A stretch of DNA of 64,000 nucleotides from assembly GCF_004217615.1 (NCBI RefSeq), contig NZ_SHLD01000001.1:6324001-6388000 (forward strand), read 5' to 3'. A program made the position numbers and the translations under genes. The notes beneath the pieces are model-generated. The model saw nothing but the letters and a program-made list of their open reading frames with translations, searched no databases and was not told the DNA's origin. Positions within the stretch are counted from its first letter, which is position 1; every line of letters begins with the position of its first letter. This DNA comes from Micromonospora kangleipakensis (GTDB lineage: Bacteria; Actinomycetota; Actinomycetes; Mycobacteriales; Micromonosporaceae). Shown here piece by piece: positions 52,051 to 60,108 of the stretch.

Positions 52051-52913
52051 GGGCGGGGCTCCTTGTCGTCCGGACGGGGTGCGGCGGCGTGCACGGTCCA
52101 CGGGTCGGTGTCCAGGTCGGACACCACGGTCTCGACGCCCAGCGCGGCCCGCAGGTGGGCGGCCAGATCGTCCAACCAGGGTCGTTCGGTCGCCCAGTGG
52201 GCGGCGTCCAGCAGGGCGGGGCCGCCGGCGGCGAGGTGCTCACCGGTGGGGTGGTGGCGCAGGTCGGCGGTGAGGAACGCGTCCACCCCGGCGGCGGACG
52301 CCTCGGCGAGGAAGCTGTCCCCGGAGCCACCGCTGACGGCGAGGGTACGAACCATACGCCCGGGATCCCCGGCGGCGCGAACTCCCCAGGCGGTGACGGG
52401 GAGCACGGCGGCGGCGTGCCGGGTCAGCTCGGCGAGGGTCATCGGGGCGGGCAGCTCACCGATGCGACCGATGCCCCGCCCCGGGCCGTCGGCCGGGGAG
52501 CCGGGGCGCGGCCGGTGCAGCGGGCGCAGCCCGGTCAGCCCGAACCGGGCCGCCAGGGCGTCGGAGACGCCGGGATCGGCCACGTCGGCGTTGGTGTGCG
52601 CCACGTACAGCGCCACGTCCGCCTTGATCAGCCGGTGGACGATCCGCCCCTTGTACGTGGTCGCGGCGACCGAGGAGACCCCGCGCAGCAGCAGCGGATG
52701 GTGGGCGACGATCATGTCGGCCCCGGCGGCGAGCGCCTCCTCCACCGTCTCGGGCACCACGTCCACCACGCAGGCGACCCGGCGTACCCCGGTGGCGGGC
52801 TCGCCGAGGACCAGGCCGACCCGGTCCCACTCCTCCGCCCAGGCGGGCGGGTAGCGGCCGTCCAGCACGGCCACCACGTCGGCCACCGTGGGCGCGGATC
52901 CGGTTGTGCTCAC
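52047..52913 (-). CDS. Nif3-like dinuclear metal-centre protein
   Basis: Protein of 288 residues of the Nif3/YbgI family, a hexameric toroid with a two-metal centre; some have GTP cyclohydrolase-like activity. Metal-binding parts are visible: ADMIVAHHPLLLRG, YVAHTNADVADPGVSDALA and the late DAFLTADLRHHPTGEH. Starts with GTG at 52913; a longer frame to 52946 has no conserved residues. First gene of the run Nif3 - zinc ribbon - RNase H/phosphatase. Confidence 0.93.
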   Translation of the reverse strand: MSTTGSAPTVADVVAVLDGRYPPAWAEEWDRVGLVLGEPATGVRRVACVVDVVPETVEEALAAGADMIVAHHPLLLRGVSSVAATTYKGRIVHRLIKADVALYVAHTNADVADPGVSDALAARFGLTGLRPLHRPRPGSPADGPGRGIGRIGELPAPMTLAELTRHAAAVLPVTAWGVRAAGDPGRMVRTLAVSGGSGDSFLAEASAAGVDAFLTADLRHHPTGEHLAAGGPALLDAAHWATERPWLDDLAAHLRAALGVETVVSDLDTDPWTVHAAAPRPDDKEPRP

Positions 52914-53036
52914 GGCCGGCCAGCTTACCGGCGCGGGCGGTGACATACGCCCTCTACCGCCGGGACGCGCCCCGCGCAGGACCCGGCGCCGCGCCGGCGG
53001 ACCCCGGCGGACGACCGCGCGGCCATCCGGCCCGGC

Positions 53037-53618
53037 TCAGGCGACCGGGGCGACCGGGCGCCGCACGCCACGCAGCGCCGCCAGGCCGACCCCCCACGGG
53101 AAGGCGTCCTGGTGGCGCTCGCCGGTGCCCGGCGGGTGCAGCGGGACGACGTGGTCGCCGAAGACCACCGCCACCCCCCACTCCCGCAGCCGGCCCAGGC
53201 TGGCCCGGAACGCCGGGTGCGCGGCCATCGCCGTGTTCGTGTACGGCACCGCGGCGATCGGCAGGCCGAGCCCCTGGCCCTCGATCAGCAGCCCGAGCGC
53301 CAGGGTGTCGGCGATCCCGACCGCCCACTTGTTGACCGTGTTGACCGTCGCCGGGCAGACCAGCATCGCGTCCGCCGGCGGCAGCACGTCGGGGTCGCCC
53401 GGGTTCTTGTACCGGGTGCGGACCGGATGGCCGGTCTGCCGGGCCAGCGCGGTCCGGTCGACGAACTTCGCGCCGTCCGGCGTGGTGATCACACAGACGT
53501 CCCACCCGTCCTGCTGGGCCAGCTCGACCAGCCGGCCCACCTGCCGAGCCAGCGGCGAACCGCAGGCGATGACGTAGAGCACCTCGCGGCGCGCGTCACT
53601 GATGCGCGGACCGTTCAT
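53037..53618 (-). CDS. flavoprotein of the PPC-decarboxylase fold
   Basis: Protein of 193 residues with the HFCD/flavoprotein fold: VLYVIACGSPLARQVGRLVE, DAMLVCPATVNTVNKWAVG and IAAVPYTNTAMAAHPAFRAS. It resembles the N-terminal half of CoaBC and lantibiotic-type decarboxylases, but the catalytic sequence is not that of CoaC, so the substrate is unknown. Start ATG at 53618. Only 16 bases follow the XRE-TPR regulator stop, so they share a transcript. Confidence 0.85.
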   Translation of the reverse strand: MNGPRISDARREVLYVIACGSPLARQVGRLVELAQQDGWDVCVITTPDGAKFVDRTALARQTGHPVRTRYKNPGDPDVLPPADAMLVCPATVNTVNKWAVGIADTLALGLLIEGQGLGLPIAAVPYTNTAMAAHPAFRASLGRLREWGVAVVFGDHVVPLHPPGTGERHQDAFPWGVGLAALRGVRRPVAPVA

Positions 53619-53634
53619 CCGACCGGCACCAGGC

Positions 53635-54861
53635 TCATACTCCGACTCCCATGTGCGCAGCCAACTCCGCAATCGGCGGAGGCGGCGCACCCCGTGTGCG
53701 ACGGAGCACGTCCGCCATCACCTCGTGGGCGATCGGCCGGCAGCGGATCTCGGACGGCGCCAGCCGGTCGCCGCGCAGCAGCATCTCGCCCGCGTTCGCC
53801 ACGTCGCCGATCTGCGCGTAGCCCCGGGCGATGTCGAGCAGGTGGTGCGCCCGCCGCTCCGGCAGCAGCGCGTTGAACGCCGGCTCGGCGATGGCGTGGT
53901 GGATCTCCACCGCCCGCCCGCCGTCGCCCAGCTCCACGGCGGCGGCGGCCCGGTGCAGCTCCAGGTTGGTCGGGCCGAACGAGGTCCAGTAGTGGTTCTG
54001 GTCGCCGCCGAGCAGCGTCGCCGCCTCCTGCGCCCCGGTGAGCAGGTCGTCCACGGTGGCGGAGTCGCCGATCCGGGCGGCGGCCATCGCGCCCTGGAGC
54101 AGCAGCATGCCGTAGACGGAGAGGCGGCCCGGGGAGGCGTCGTTGCCGCCGCCCGGGGCGAGCCGGTTGGCGATGTTGACGTTGAGTTCGAGCGCCGGCC
54201 GGGCCCGGCCCATGGCGACCAGCGCGTTGCAGACCCGGGTGGTGGCGATGCCGGCCAGCAGCGGGTCGTCGGCCCGCTGGGCGACCGCCATCGAGCGGTC
54301 CGCGGCCAGCCAGGCCAGGTCGCACTCGCCGAGCTTGCGCAGCACCGAGGAGGCGATCTGGTAGACCTGCCCGAGCAGGTGGGCCGACTCCCGGGCCTGG
54401 TCGCCGCCGTAGCCGGCGTCCGCCGCCTGGGCGTCGCGCAGCAGCTTCGGCAGGGCGCGGGTGAGCATCCCGTACCGGCCGTACTGGTAGGTGAGCCAGG
54501 CGTGGTTGACCGCCTTGCGCATGTCGGCCAGCGGCGGCGGGTACGGCGCGGCGTCGAAGTAGGCGCTCATCGAGTCGTACCGCTCCAGCGCGGCCCGGAT
54601 CTCCTCGACCTCGACCTGGTCGATGCAGTTCAACGCGTCGGTACGTCGCTCCGGGTCCTTGCCGAGCAGCAGTTGGACGTCGACCTGGAGGATGTCGGCG
54701 ATCTCGTAGAGGACGGAGAACTTGTCCAGCCGCCGGACGCCGCGCTCGACCTTGTCCACCCAGCTCTTGGACTTGCCCAGCCGGTCGGCGAAGACCTGCT
54801 GGGACATCTTGCGCCGGCCCCGCCAGTATGCCACCCGACGGCCTATCGGCAACTCATCCAT
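53635..54861 (-). CDS. XRE-type helix-turn-helix regulator with TPR-like repeats
   Basis: Protein of 408 residues: N-terminal HTH (MSQQVFADRLGKSKSWVDKV at about 19-38), then a helical repeat region from about residue 75 to the end, rich in Ala/Leu and TPR-like. Such proteins in actinobacteria control development or secondary metabolism genes nearby. Transcribed with the flavoprotein gene; the upstream divergent gene is a prim-pol domain protein. An inverted repeat in the 235-base gap is the likely operator. Confidence 0.88.
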   Translation of the reverse strand: MDELPIGRRVAYWRGRRKMSQQVFADRLGKSKSWVDKVERGVRRLDKFSVLYEIADILQVDVQLLLGKDPERRTDALNCIDQVEVEEIRAALERYDSMSAYFDAAPYPPPLADMRKAVNHAWLTYQYGRYGMLTRALPKLLRDAQAADAGYGGDQARESAHLLGQVYQIASSVLRKLGECDLAWLAADRSMAVAQRADDPLLAGIATTRVCNALVAMGRARPALELNVNIANRLAPGGGNDASPGRLSVYGMLLLQGAMAAARIGDSATVDDLLTGAQEAATLLGGDQNHYWTSFGPTNLELHRAAAAVELGDGGRAVEIHHAIAEPAFNALLPERRAHHLLDIARGYAQIGDVANAGEMLLRGDRLAPSEIRCRPIAHEVMADVLRRTRGAPPPPIAELAAHMGVGV

Positions 54862-54957
54862 CTCCCATCCCTCCCCCTGCCCGCGTCCGGCCGACGTTCG
54901 GGGCCCTGCTGCCGTCCACGACCCGTTGGTTATTCAGGTTTTCGCCGGTCGCACAGT

Positions 54958-54976
54958 CTGTACGTCAGCCGTACAG
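54958..54976. promoter_or_regulatory. inverted repeat between XRE-TPR and prim-pol genes
   Basis: CTGTACG - 5 bases - CGTACAG is a perfect 7-bp inverted repeat about 100 bases upstream of the XRE-TPR start. Candidate operator for autoregulation. Confidence 0.5.
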
Positions 54977-55105
54977 CCAGTCCTCGTAGTTTTCGTGCAA
55001 GTTGCATCGGCCGTTCGTCAGCTCAACGATCGCGGGTTACGGCAGTGACGGCGCTCGACATCTGACGTGAGGAAATTCCGGGAAGGGCGAGAGGAGATGG
55101 CACAC

Positions 55106-55777
55106 ATGTGGGGGAATGTCGGACCGCGCGTCGCTCGCCTGTCGCCCCTGGAGCGGGTCCGGCTGCGCCGGGTCGCGGTCCGCTACGCCGGGCACGGCTG
55201 GGAGGTGACCCCCGGCGCCTGCCTCGCCAACAGCCGCTTCGTCTGCGGCCGGGCCGGCTGCCCCACGGTCGGCTGCCACCCCGCCCTGGAGAACTGGGAG
55301 CAGGCGGCGAGCGCCGACCCGGCCCGGGTGGCCACCTGGTGGCGCAGCCGGCCGCACGGAGTGCTGCTCCCCACCGGGCGCGCCTTCGACGTGCTGGAGG
55401 TCTCCGCCCACCTCGGCCGGCACGTGCTGGACGCCGTCGCGACCCACCCCGCCGGCTTCGGGGTGCGCGGGCCGGTCCTGGTCACCCCCACCGGCCGGTG
55501 GATGTTCCTGGTCCGCCCCGGCGACCCGCTCCGGCCCGAGCTGGAACACTGCTTCCACGTGGTCCGGCACGGCCCGGGCTCCTGGATCGCGGCGCCGCCG
55601 ACCCGGCTGCCCGAAGGCATCGTCCGCTGGGCCGTCGCCCCCGAACAGGCCCGCTGGCAGCTACCCGACTCCTACCTGGTGCAGAACGCGCTGATCGACG
55701 CGCTACGGGCGGCCGGGGTGACGCTCGCCTCCGACCTGCACCCCGGCCAGCTCCCGCTCCCCCGCCGCGGCTGGTGA
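55106..55777 (+). CDS. bifunctional primase/polymerase N-terminal domain protein
   Basis: Protein of 223 residues of the prim-pol (Bif_prim_pol) family seen as stand-alone proteins in actinobacteria: VAVRYAGHGWEVTPGACLA, CPTVGCHPALENW and DVLEVSAHLGRHVLDAV. The strong acidic active-site pattern of real prim-pols (paired Asp residues) is not evident, so enzymatic activity is doubtful. I prefer the ATG at 55106, nine bases from AGGAG, over the ATG at 55097 that touches that site. Confidence 0.8.
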   Translation: MWGNVGPRVARLSPLERVRLRRVAVRYAGHGWEVTPGACLANSRFVCGRAGCPTVGCHPALENWEQAASADPARVATWWRSRPHGVLLPTGRAFDVLEVSAHLGRHVLDAVATHPAGFGVRGPVLVTPTGRWMFLVRPGDPLRPELEHCFHVVRHGPGSWIAAPPTRLPEGIVRWAVAPEQARWQLPDSYLVQNALIDALRAAGVTLASDLHPGQLPLPRRGW

Positions 55778-56066
55778 CCGGCCGCCGCCCGGCCGGGTGA
55801 ACGACCGCCGCCCGGCAGCGACCCCGGCGGCGTCGACCTCGTTGAACCGGGTGACGGCGCACCGACGCCAATGAGCGGGGGTAGACCATGTCCAGGGACG
55901 ACGCGGCACGCCACACCGGCGGCACCGAGCCATCGCGGCACCGGCGCCGCCCGTACGGCTGGGCCGGCACCCGCCCGTGGGGCACCCGACCCGGCCGCCC
56001 CCGCCCACCCGGCTCCCGCCCCGCCACCACCCACCGTCCGCTCCGCTGATCTCCCGGGCCCCCGGG
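55778..56066. other. intergenic stretch, no supported gene
   Basis: Between the prim-pol gene and the convergent ApbE gene. One plus-strand frame (55888-56049, 53 codons) is arginine/proline-rich low-complexity and I do not accept it. No clear terminator beyond GC-rich short arms. Confidence 0.5.
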
Positions 56067-56699
56067 TCAGTCCGCCAGGGGGAGGCGGGTGGAGTGGAGC
56101 AGGCGGGCGTCGTCGGTGACCACCGCGTGCAGGTGGTCGGGGAGGCGGTCGAGCCAGCCGATGCCGGACGGGCCCATCGCCACGGCGGCGGTGGCGTACG
56201 CGTCGGCGACGCCGAGGTCCGCGCCGACCACGGTGACCGAGCGCAGGCCCGGGGCCGGGGCGCCCCGGCGGGGGTCCAGCACGTGCTGGCCGCGCTCGTA
56301 CACCCCCGAGGTGGCCACCGCCAGGTCGGTGCCGCTGAGCACCAGGCAGGTGGCCGACGGGTCCCACGGGTGCCGGATGCCGATCCGCCACGGCTCGCCC
56401 GTGAAGAAACCGTCGGTCGCGCCCCAGAGGTCGGCGCAGCGTTCCAGGACTGCCCGCAGGTCCGCCGACGCCTCGGCGAGCGGCAGCTCGCCCCGGTCGA
56501 ACCGGCACACCTCGCTCTCCTCCCGGTAGGTGCTGAACCGGGCGTCGACCTCTCGGAGCCAGTCGAACGTCTCCTCGGCCAGCTCGTGCAGGGTCGCGGC
56601 GGGCAGGTCGTCGGCCAGGTCCAGGCTGATCGCCGTACCCATGATCTGCTCGACCCGGCGCAGGCCCGGACGGGCGCGCGGCGCCGTCACCTCGACCAC
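56067..56699 (-). CDS. ApbE-like FMN transferase with an internal deletion of the catalytic region
   Basis: The protein is 210 residues; typical ApbE proteins of this kind are about 270-300. It starts normally (VEQIMGTAISLDL, RFSTYREESEVCRF) and ends normally (LAVATSGVYERGQHVLDPRR, VADAYATAAVAMG). Between CADLWGATDGFF and GEPWRIGIRHPW about 60 residues are absent. The missing part should hold the KGWA-type lysine/glycine motif and the GGD motif that bind FAD and magnesium. The reading frame is kept. ApbE attaches FMN to a threonine of the neighbouring FMN-binding protein, so this copy is probably inactive. The gene follows the FMN-binding gene by 4 bases. Confidence 0.8.
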   Translation of the reverse strand: MVEVTAPRARPGLRRVEQIMGTAISLDLADDLPAATLHELAEETFDWLREVDARFSTYREESEVCRFDRGELPLAEASADLRAVLERCADLWGATDGFFTGEPWRIGIRHPWDPSATCLVLSGTDLAVATSGVYERGQHVLDPRRGAPAPGLRSVTVVGADLGVADAYATAAVAMGPSGIGWLDRLPDHLHAVVTDDARLLHSTRLPLAD

Positions 56700-56703
56700 C
56701 GTC

Positions 56704-57282
56704 TCAGGCCTTGTCGATCGCGGCCTGGAGCGACTGCTTGTACGCGTTGCTGGTGTAGGTGGCCCCGGAGACGGTGTTCAGGTTGGCGCTCTGTTTCGCC
56801 ACCACCTCGCCGGAGGTGCCGCTGTAGCGGGCCTGCACGTCGTCGCTGCGCAGCCCCGACCCCCCGGACTGTGGCATGCCGAGGCCGGTGGCGTTGACGA
56901 TCCGGGTCCCGCTCAGGGTGATCTGCACCTGGAGCGAGCCGTACCGGTAGGTCACGGTCGGCCCGGTCACGGTGCGCGTGCTCGGCTTCGGCGCGGTGGT
57001 GGTGGTCCTGGGCGCGGCCGTGGTCGCCTTGGCGGTGACACCGGTCTGCTTCGTGTCCGGGGTCCGGCTGGCTCCGGCGCTGGGCCGGGTCGACGGGGCC
57101 GGACCGGAGCCGGCGGGGCCGGGAGCCGGGGTCACCCCGGGCCCGGAGGCGCCCGGCGCGACGGACGCCTGGTCGGCGGGGAGGTCCTGGCCGGCCTGAC
57201 TGGTGCCCGGGGAACCCTTGAGCACCACCAGCGCGGTGGTGCTGGCTGCCAAGCCGGTGATCGCGAGGACGGCGCGACGCAT
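56704..57282 (-). CDS. exported FMN-binding domain protein
   Basis: Protein of 192 residues: an N-terminal signal anchor (MRRAVLAITGLAASTTALVV), a Pro/Thr/Ala-rich linker of about 80 residues and a C-terminal FMN_bind domain. The covalent flavin site is VSGATYTS (residues 171-178), where Thr175 would carry FMN. Such domains pass electrons on the outer side of the membrane, fed by a membrane reductase. Here the reductase gene is immediately upstream and ApbE downstream, which is a complete flavinylation unit in layout. Confidence 0.9.
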   Translation of the reverse strand: MRRAVLAITGLAASTTALVVLKGSPGTSQAGQDLPADQASVAPGASGPGVTPAPGPAGSGPAPSTRPSAGASRTPDTKQTGVTAKATTAAPRTTTTAPKPSTRTVTGPTVTYRYGSLQVQITLSGTRIVNATGLGMPQSGGSGLRSDDVQARYSGTSGEVVAKQSANLNTVSGATYTSNAYKQSLQAAIDKA

Positions 57283-57296
57283 TCCAGGGTGCCTCT

Positions 57297-58724
57297 CTAC
57301 AGCTCGAACGTGGCGAGGTGGATCTGCCGGCGGGGGACGCCGGCCCGGCGGAGCACCCGGACCGCCTCGTCGACCAGCCCGGCGGGCCCGCAGAGGTAGA
57401 CGTCGCGGCGGGTCACGTCGGGCACCAGCCGGCGCAGCCCCTCCGGGCTCATCACCTGCCGGGGGCCGGGATCGTGGCGGGAGCCGATGACGTACCAGAC
57501 GGAGGTCCGCCGGGCCTGGGCCAGCCAGTCCAGCTCCGGGTGGAGCAGCACGTCGGCCGGGGTGCGGGCGCGGTAGATCAGCGCGGCGCCCGCCGGCAGC
57601 TCCTCCAGCATCGCCCGCAGCGGGGCGATGCCGCTGCCGCCGGCGATGAGCAGGGCCCGCTCCCGGGTGCGGTGGGCGGCGGTGAAGGTGCCCGACGGGC
57701 CCTCCGCCCAGACCCGGGTGCCCGGCCGGAGGTCGCGCAGGTCGGCGGTGTGCGCGCCGACCACCTTCACGGTCAGCCGCAGCCAGCGGCCGTTGGCCGC
57801 GGCGGAGAGCGAGAACGGGTGGGACTGCCACCAGCCGCCGACGTTGAGGAAACGCCAGCGGAAGTACTGCCCGCCGAGCACGTCGATCTGGTTGAGCCGG
57901 CGACCGGTCAGGTAGATCGAGATGGTGTCGGGGCTCTCCGCCACCACGTCCGCCACCCGCAGCCGGTGCCGCAGGTTGAAGTGCAGCGGGGCGATCACCC
58001 GACCCCAGGCCAGCGCGGCGAGGACCAGCAGGTACGCGGCGATCCAACCGGTCCGGACCGGGCCGGCCTCGAAGAGCTGGGCGCCGTTGCTGACCTGGTG
58101 GCCGAAGCCGAGCAGCAGGGCGGCGTAGCTGGTCAGGTGCAGGTGGTACCAGAGCTCGTACGGCAGGACGGTGCGGATGGCCCGGATGCCGGTGAAGCCG
58201 ACCGCCACCATGATGCCGGCGGCCACGAACGCGGAGACCATGTCCTCGTAGTCGCGCAGCAGCGAGCCGACCTCGCCGAGGATCGACTTCTCCTCCAGGC
58301 CGGCGTACGCGACCACGATCAGCGAGAGGTGGGCGAGCACCGCGACGAGCAGGGTGGCGCCGAGGTCCCGGTGCAGGCGGGACAGTCGCTCCCCGCCGAC
58401 CCAGCGTTCCAGCGCGCCGAGCCGGCTCATCATCGCCACCTGGACCAGCAGGAGGTAGCCGGCGACCAGGCCGGTGATCCGCCCGGCCCCGGTGAGGAGG
58501 TCGGGGGTGTCGGCGAGCGAGCCGGCCGGGGTGTCCAGCCACCAGGGCAGGACCGCGGCCACCAGACCGAGCCAGAACACGGTCGCCAGGGCCCGCCGGC
58601 CGCCGGGCCCGCGGCGGGGCAACGCCGGCGGGGGCGGCGGGGGTACGGGGGCAGCCGAACGGCCGCCGTGCGGGACCGAGGTCCCGGTACGGCGGCCGGC
58701 GGCGTAGGTGTCCTGAGATGTCAC
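57297..58724 (-). CDS. ferric-reductase-like transmembrane flavoprotein reductase
   Basis: Protein of 475 residues. Six membrane segments (about 45-260) include heme-ligand-like histidines (SRLHRDLG, AVLAHLSLIV, LWYHLHLTSYAALLLGFGHQ). Then an FAD-binding FNR domain (RRLNQIDVLGGQYFRWRF, HPFSLSAAA) and an NAD(P)-binding domain (LLIAGGSGIAPLRAMLEEL, VYLCGPAGLVDEAV). It should take electrons from NAD(P)H inside and pass them through heme to an outside acceptor, likely the FMN-binding protein. The start overlaps the DUF1501 stop (ATGA). Confidence 0.9.
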   Translation of the reverse strand: MTSQDTYAAGRRTGTSVPHGGRSAAPVPPPPPPALPRRGPGGRRALATVFWLGLVAAVLPWWLDTPAGSLADTPDLLTGAGRITGLVAGYLLLVQVAMMSRLGALERWVGGERLSRLHRDLGATLLVAVLAHLSLIVVAYAGLEEKSILGEVGSLLRDYEDMVSAFVAAGIMVAVGFTGIRAIRTVLPYELWYHLHLTSYAALLLGFGHQVSNGAQLFEAGPVRTGWIAAYLLVLAALAWGRVIAPLHFNLRHRLRVADVVAESPDTISIYLTGRRLNQIDVLGGQYFRWRFLNVGGWWQSHPFSLSAAANGRWLRLTVKVVGAHTADLRDLRPGTRVWAEGPSGTFTAAHRTRERALLIAGGSGIAPLRAMLEELPAGAALIYRARTPADVLLHPELDWLAQARRTSVWYVIGSRHDPGPRQVMSPEGLRRLVPDVTRRDVYLCGPAGLVDEAVRVLRRAGVPRRQIHLATFEL

Positions 58725-60100
58725 GCGTACAACTTCATGGGTACGTATTTCTGCCGGGGAAAGACCTTGTCCACTTCCGCCGTGGTCAGCCCGAACCGGC
58801 CCTGGGCCACGGACCCGTAGACGTTGAACATGTTGTTGTACTCGGGTACGTCTCCCGAGTCCAGATCGTTCAACCCGTTCCAGGTGCCGAGCAGCGACCC
58901 GGCGAGCCTACGCCCGGACAGGACGGTAACCACCCCACCGTGCCCGTGGTCGGTGCCGCCACCGTTGGAGGCGACCCGGCGGCCGAACTCGCTGGACACC
59001 ATGATCGTCACGTCGGCGGCCCGGTCGCCGAGGTCGGTGAAGAACGCCGCCATGGCGGTGGCCAGCTCGTTGAGCCGCCGCCACAGGTTCCCACCGCCCC
59101 GGGTGCCCTGGTTCTCGTGGGTGTCGTAACCACCCATGCCGACGGTGGCGACCCGCACGTTCGCCCCACCCTTGATCAGCTGGGCGAGCTGCTGGAAGGC
59201 GAACCCGACGCCCTGGTACTTCACCCCCGCCGCGGTCCGGTACGGCTTCGCGGCGAGCTTCTGCGCGGTGGCCAGCGCGCCCATCCCCTCGATGACCGCC
59301 TCCTCCACCGGGTGGTTGATCCCGGTGAACAGCCCGCGGATCGCCTTCTCGGTGGCGGCCCGGTACTTCTCGTCGCCGTTGAGCCGCAGCTCGCCGACGC
59401 TGTTCAGGGAGAGCGCGCCGTTGACGCCGACCAGCGACCGGGGCAGCGTGCTGCCGATGCCCACGCTGCGGAACGCGGTGCCCTTGCCGAGCGCGTCGAC
59501 CAGACTGTCCAGCCAGCCCCGGCCGCCGGTCTCGCCCGGCAGGCCGCCCAGGTTGCAGGCGTCGGCGGCCTGGAAGTGGCTGCGGGACAACCGGGGGTCG
59601 GAGACCGCCGGGACGAAGCCGAGCTGGCCGGCCTTGAGCCACTTCTCCAGCGGGGCGAAGGCGCTGGTCAGCTTGAAGCCGCGGCCCAGGGCCAGCGAGT
59701 CGTCGCCGAGCAGCAGGTCCGGCCGGGCCTTGCCGAGGATCGGGTCGTCGGCCGGGGCGACCAGGCTCAGCCCGTCCAGCCCGCCGTAGAGGAAGACGTG
59801 GATCAGGGTGCCGGTCTTCGTCGCCGCGAAGGACGCCGAGGTGGTGACGAACTGGGCGGTGGCCAGCGCGGTGGCGGTGGCGGCGGCGCCGGCGACGAAG
59901 GTGCGCCGGGTGACGCCGCGCCCGTCCTGCTGGGCCTCCTCCAGCTCCGCCAGCCGCCGGTAGCGGTCCGCCTCGGCGGCGTTCTCCGCCGCGACGACGT
60001 CGGCCTCCGCGCGGAGCAGCGCCTCGGCCGGGTTGCCGGCCAGCCGCCGCAGGTCGAGGCATTCGGGGTGCAGGGGGTACGAGTACACAGTCTTCTCCAT
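58721..60100 (-). CDS. DUF1501 family protein with a Tat signal
   Basis: Protein of 459 residues. A Tat-type signal GVTRRTFVAGAAATATALA occurs unusually late, with the twin arginines at 65-66 after a charged 60-residue leader. DUF1501 proteins are related to sulfatases/alkaline phosphatases and are usually paired with DUF1800, but their reaction is unknown. Visible parts: LIHVFLYGGLDGLSLVAP, FGRRVASNGGGTDHGHGGVV. I chose the ATG at 60100 because GGTGAGG precedes it; a GTG at 60112 overlapping the DUF1800 stop is the alternative. Confidence 0.88.
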   Translation of the reverse strand: MEKTVYSYPLHPECLDLRRLAGNPAEALLRAEADVVAAENAAEADRYRRLAELEEAQQDGRGVTRRTFVAGAAATATALATAQFVTTSASFAATKTGTLIHVFLYGGLDGLSLVAPADDPILGKARPDLLLGDDSLALGRGFKLTSAFAPLEKWLKAGQLGFVPAVSDPRLSRSHFQAADACNLGGLPGETGGRGWLDSLVDALGKGTAFRSVGIGSTLPRSLVGVNGALSLNSVGELRLNGDEKYRAATEKAIRGLFTGINHPVEEAVIEGMGALATAQKLAAKPYRTAAGVKYQGVGFAFQQLAQLIKGGANVRVATVGMGGYDTHENQGTRGGGNLWRRLNELATAMAAFFTDLGDRAADVTIMVSSEFGRRVASNGGGTDHGHGGVVTVLSGRRLAGSLLGTWNGLNDLDSGDVPEYNNMFNVYGSVAQGRFGLTTAEVDKVFPRQKYVPMKLYA

Positions 60101-60108
60101 CGAATGCC

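Noticed and set aside
53635..54325. Alternative minus-strand frame inside the XRE-TPR gene
   Set aside because: Arg/Gly-rich out-of-frame text; the 408-residue frame has an HTH and helical repeats and runs the full length.
55888..56049. 53-codon basic frame after the prim-pol gene
   Set aside because: Low-complexity Arg/Pro/Thr text with only a weak GGGGG site; no homology recognised.
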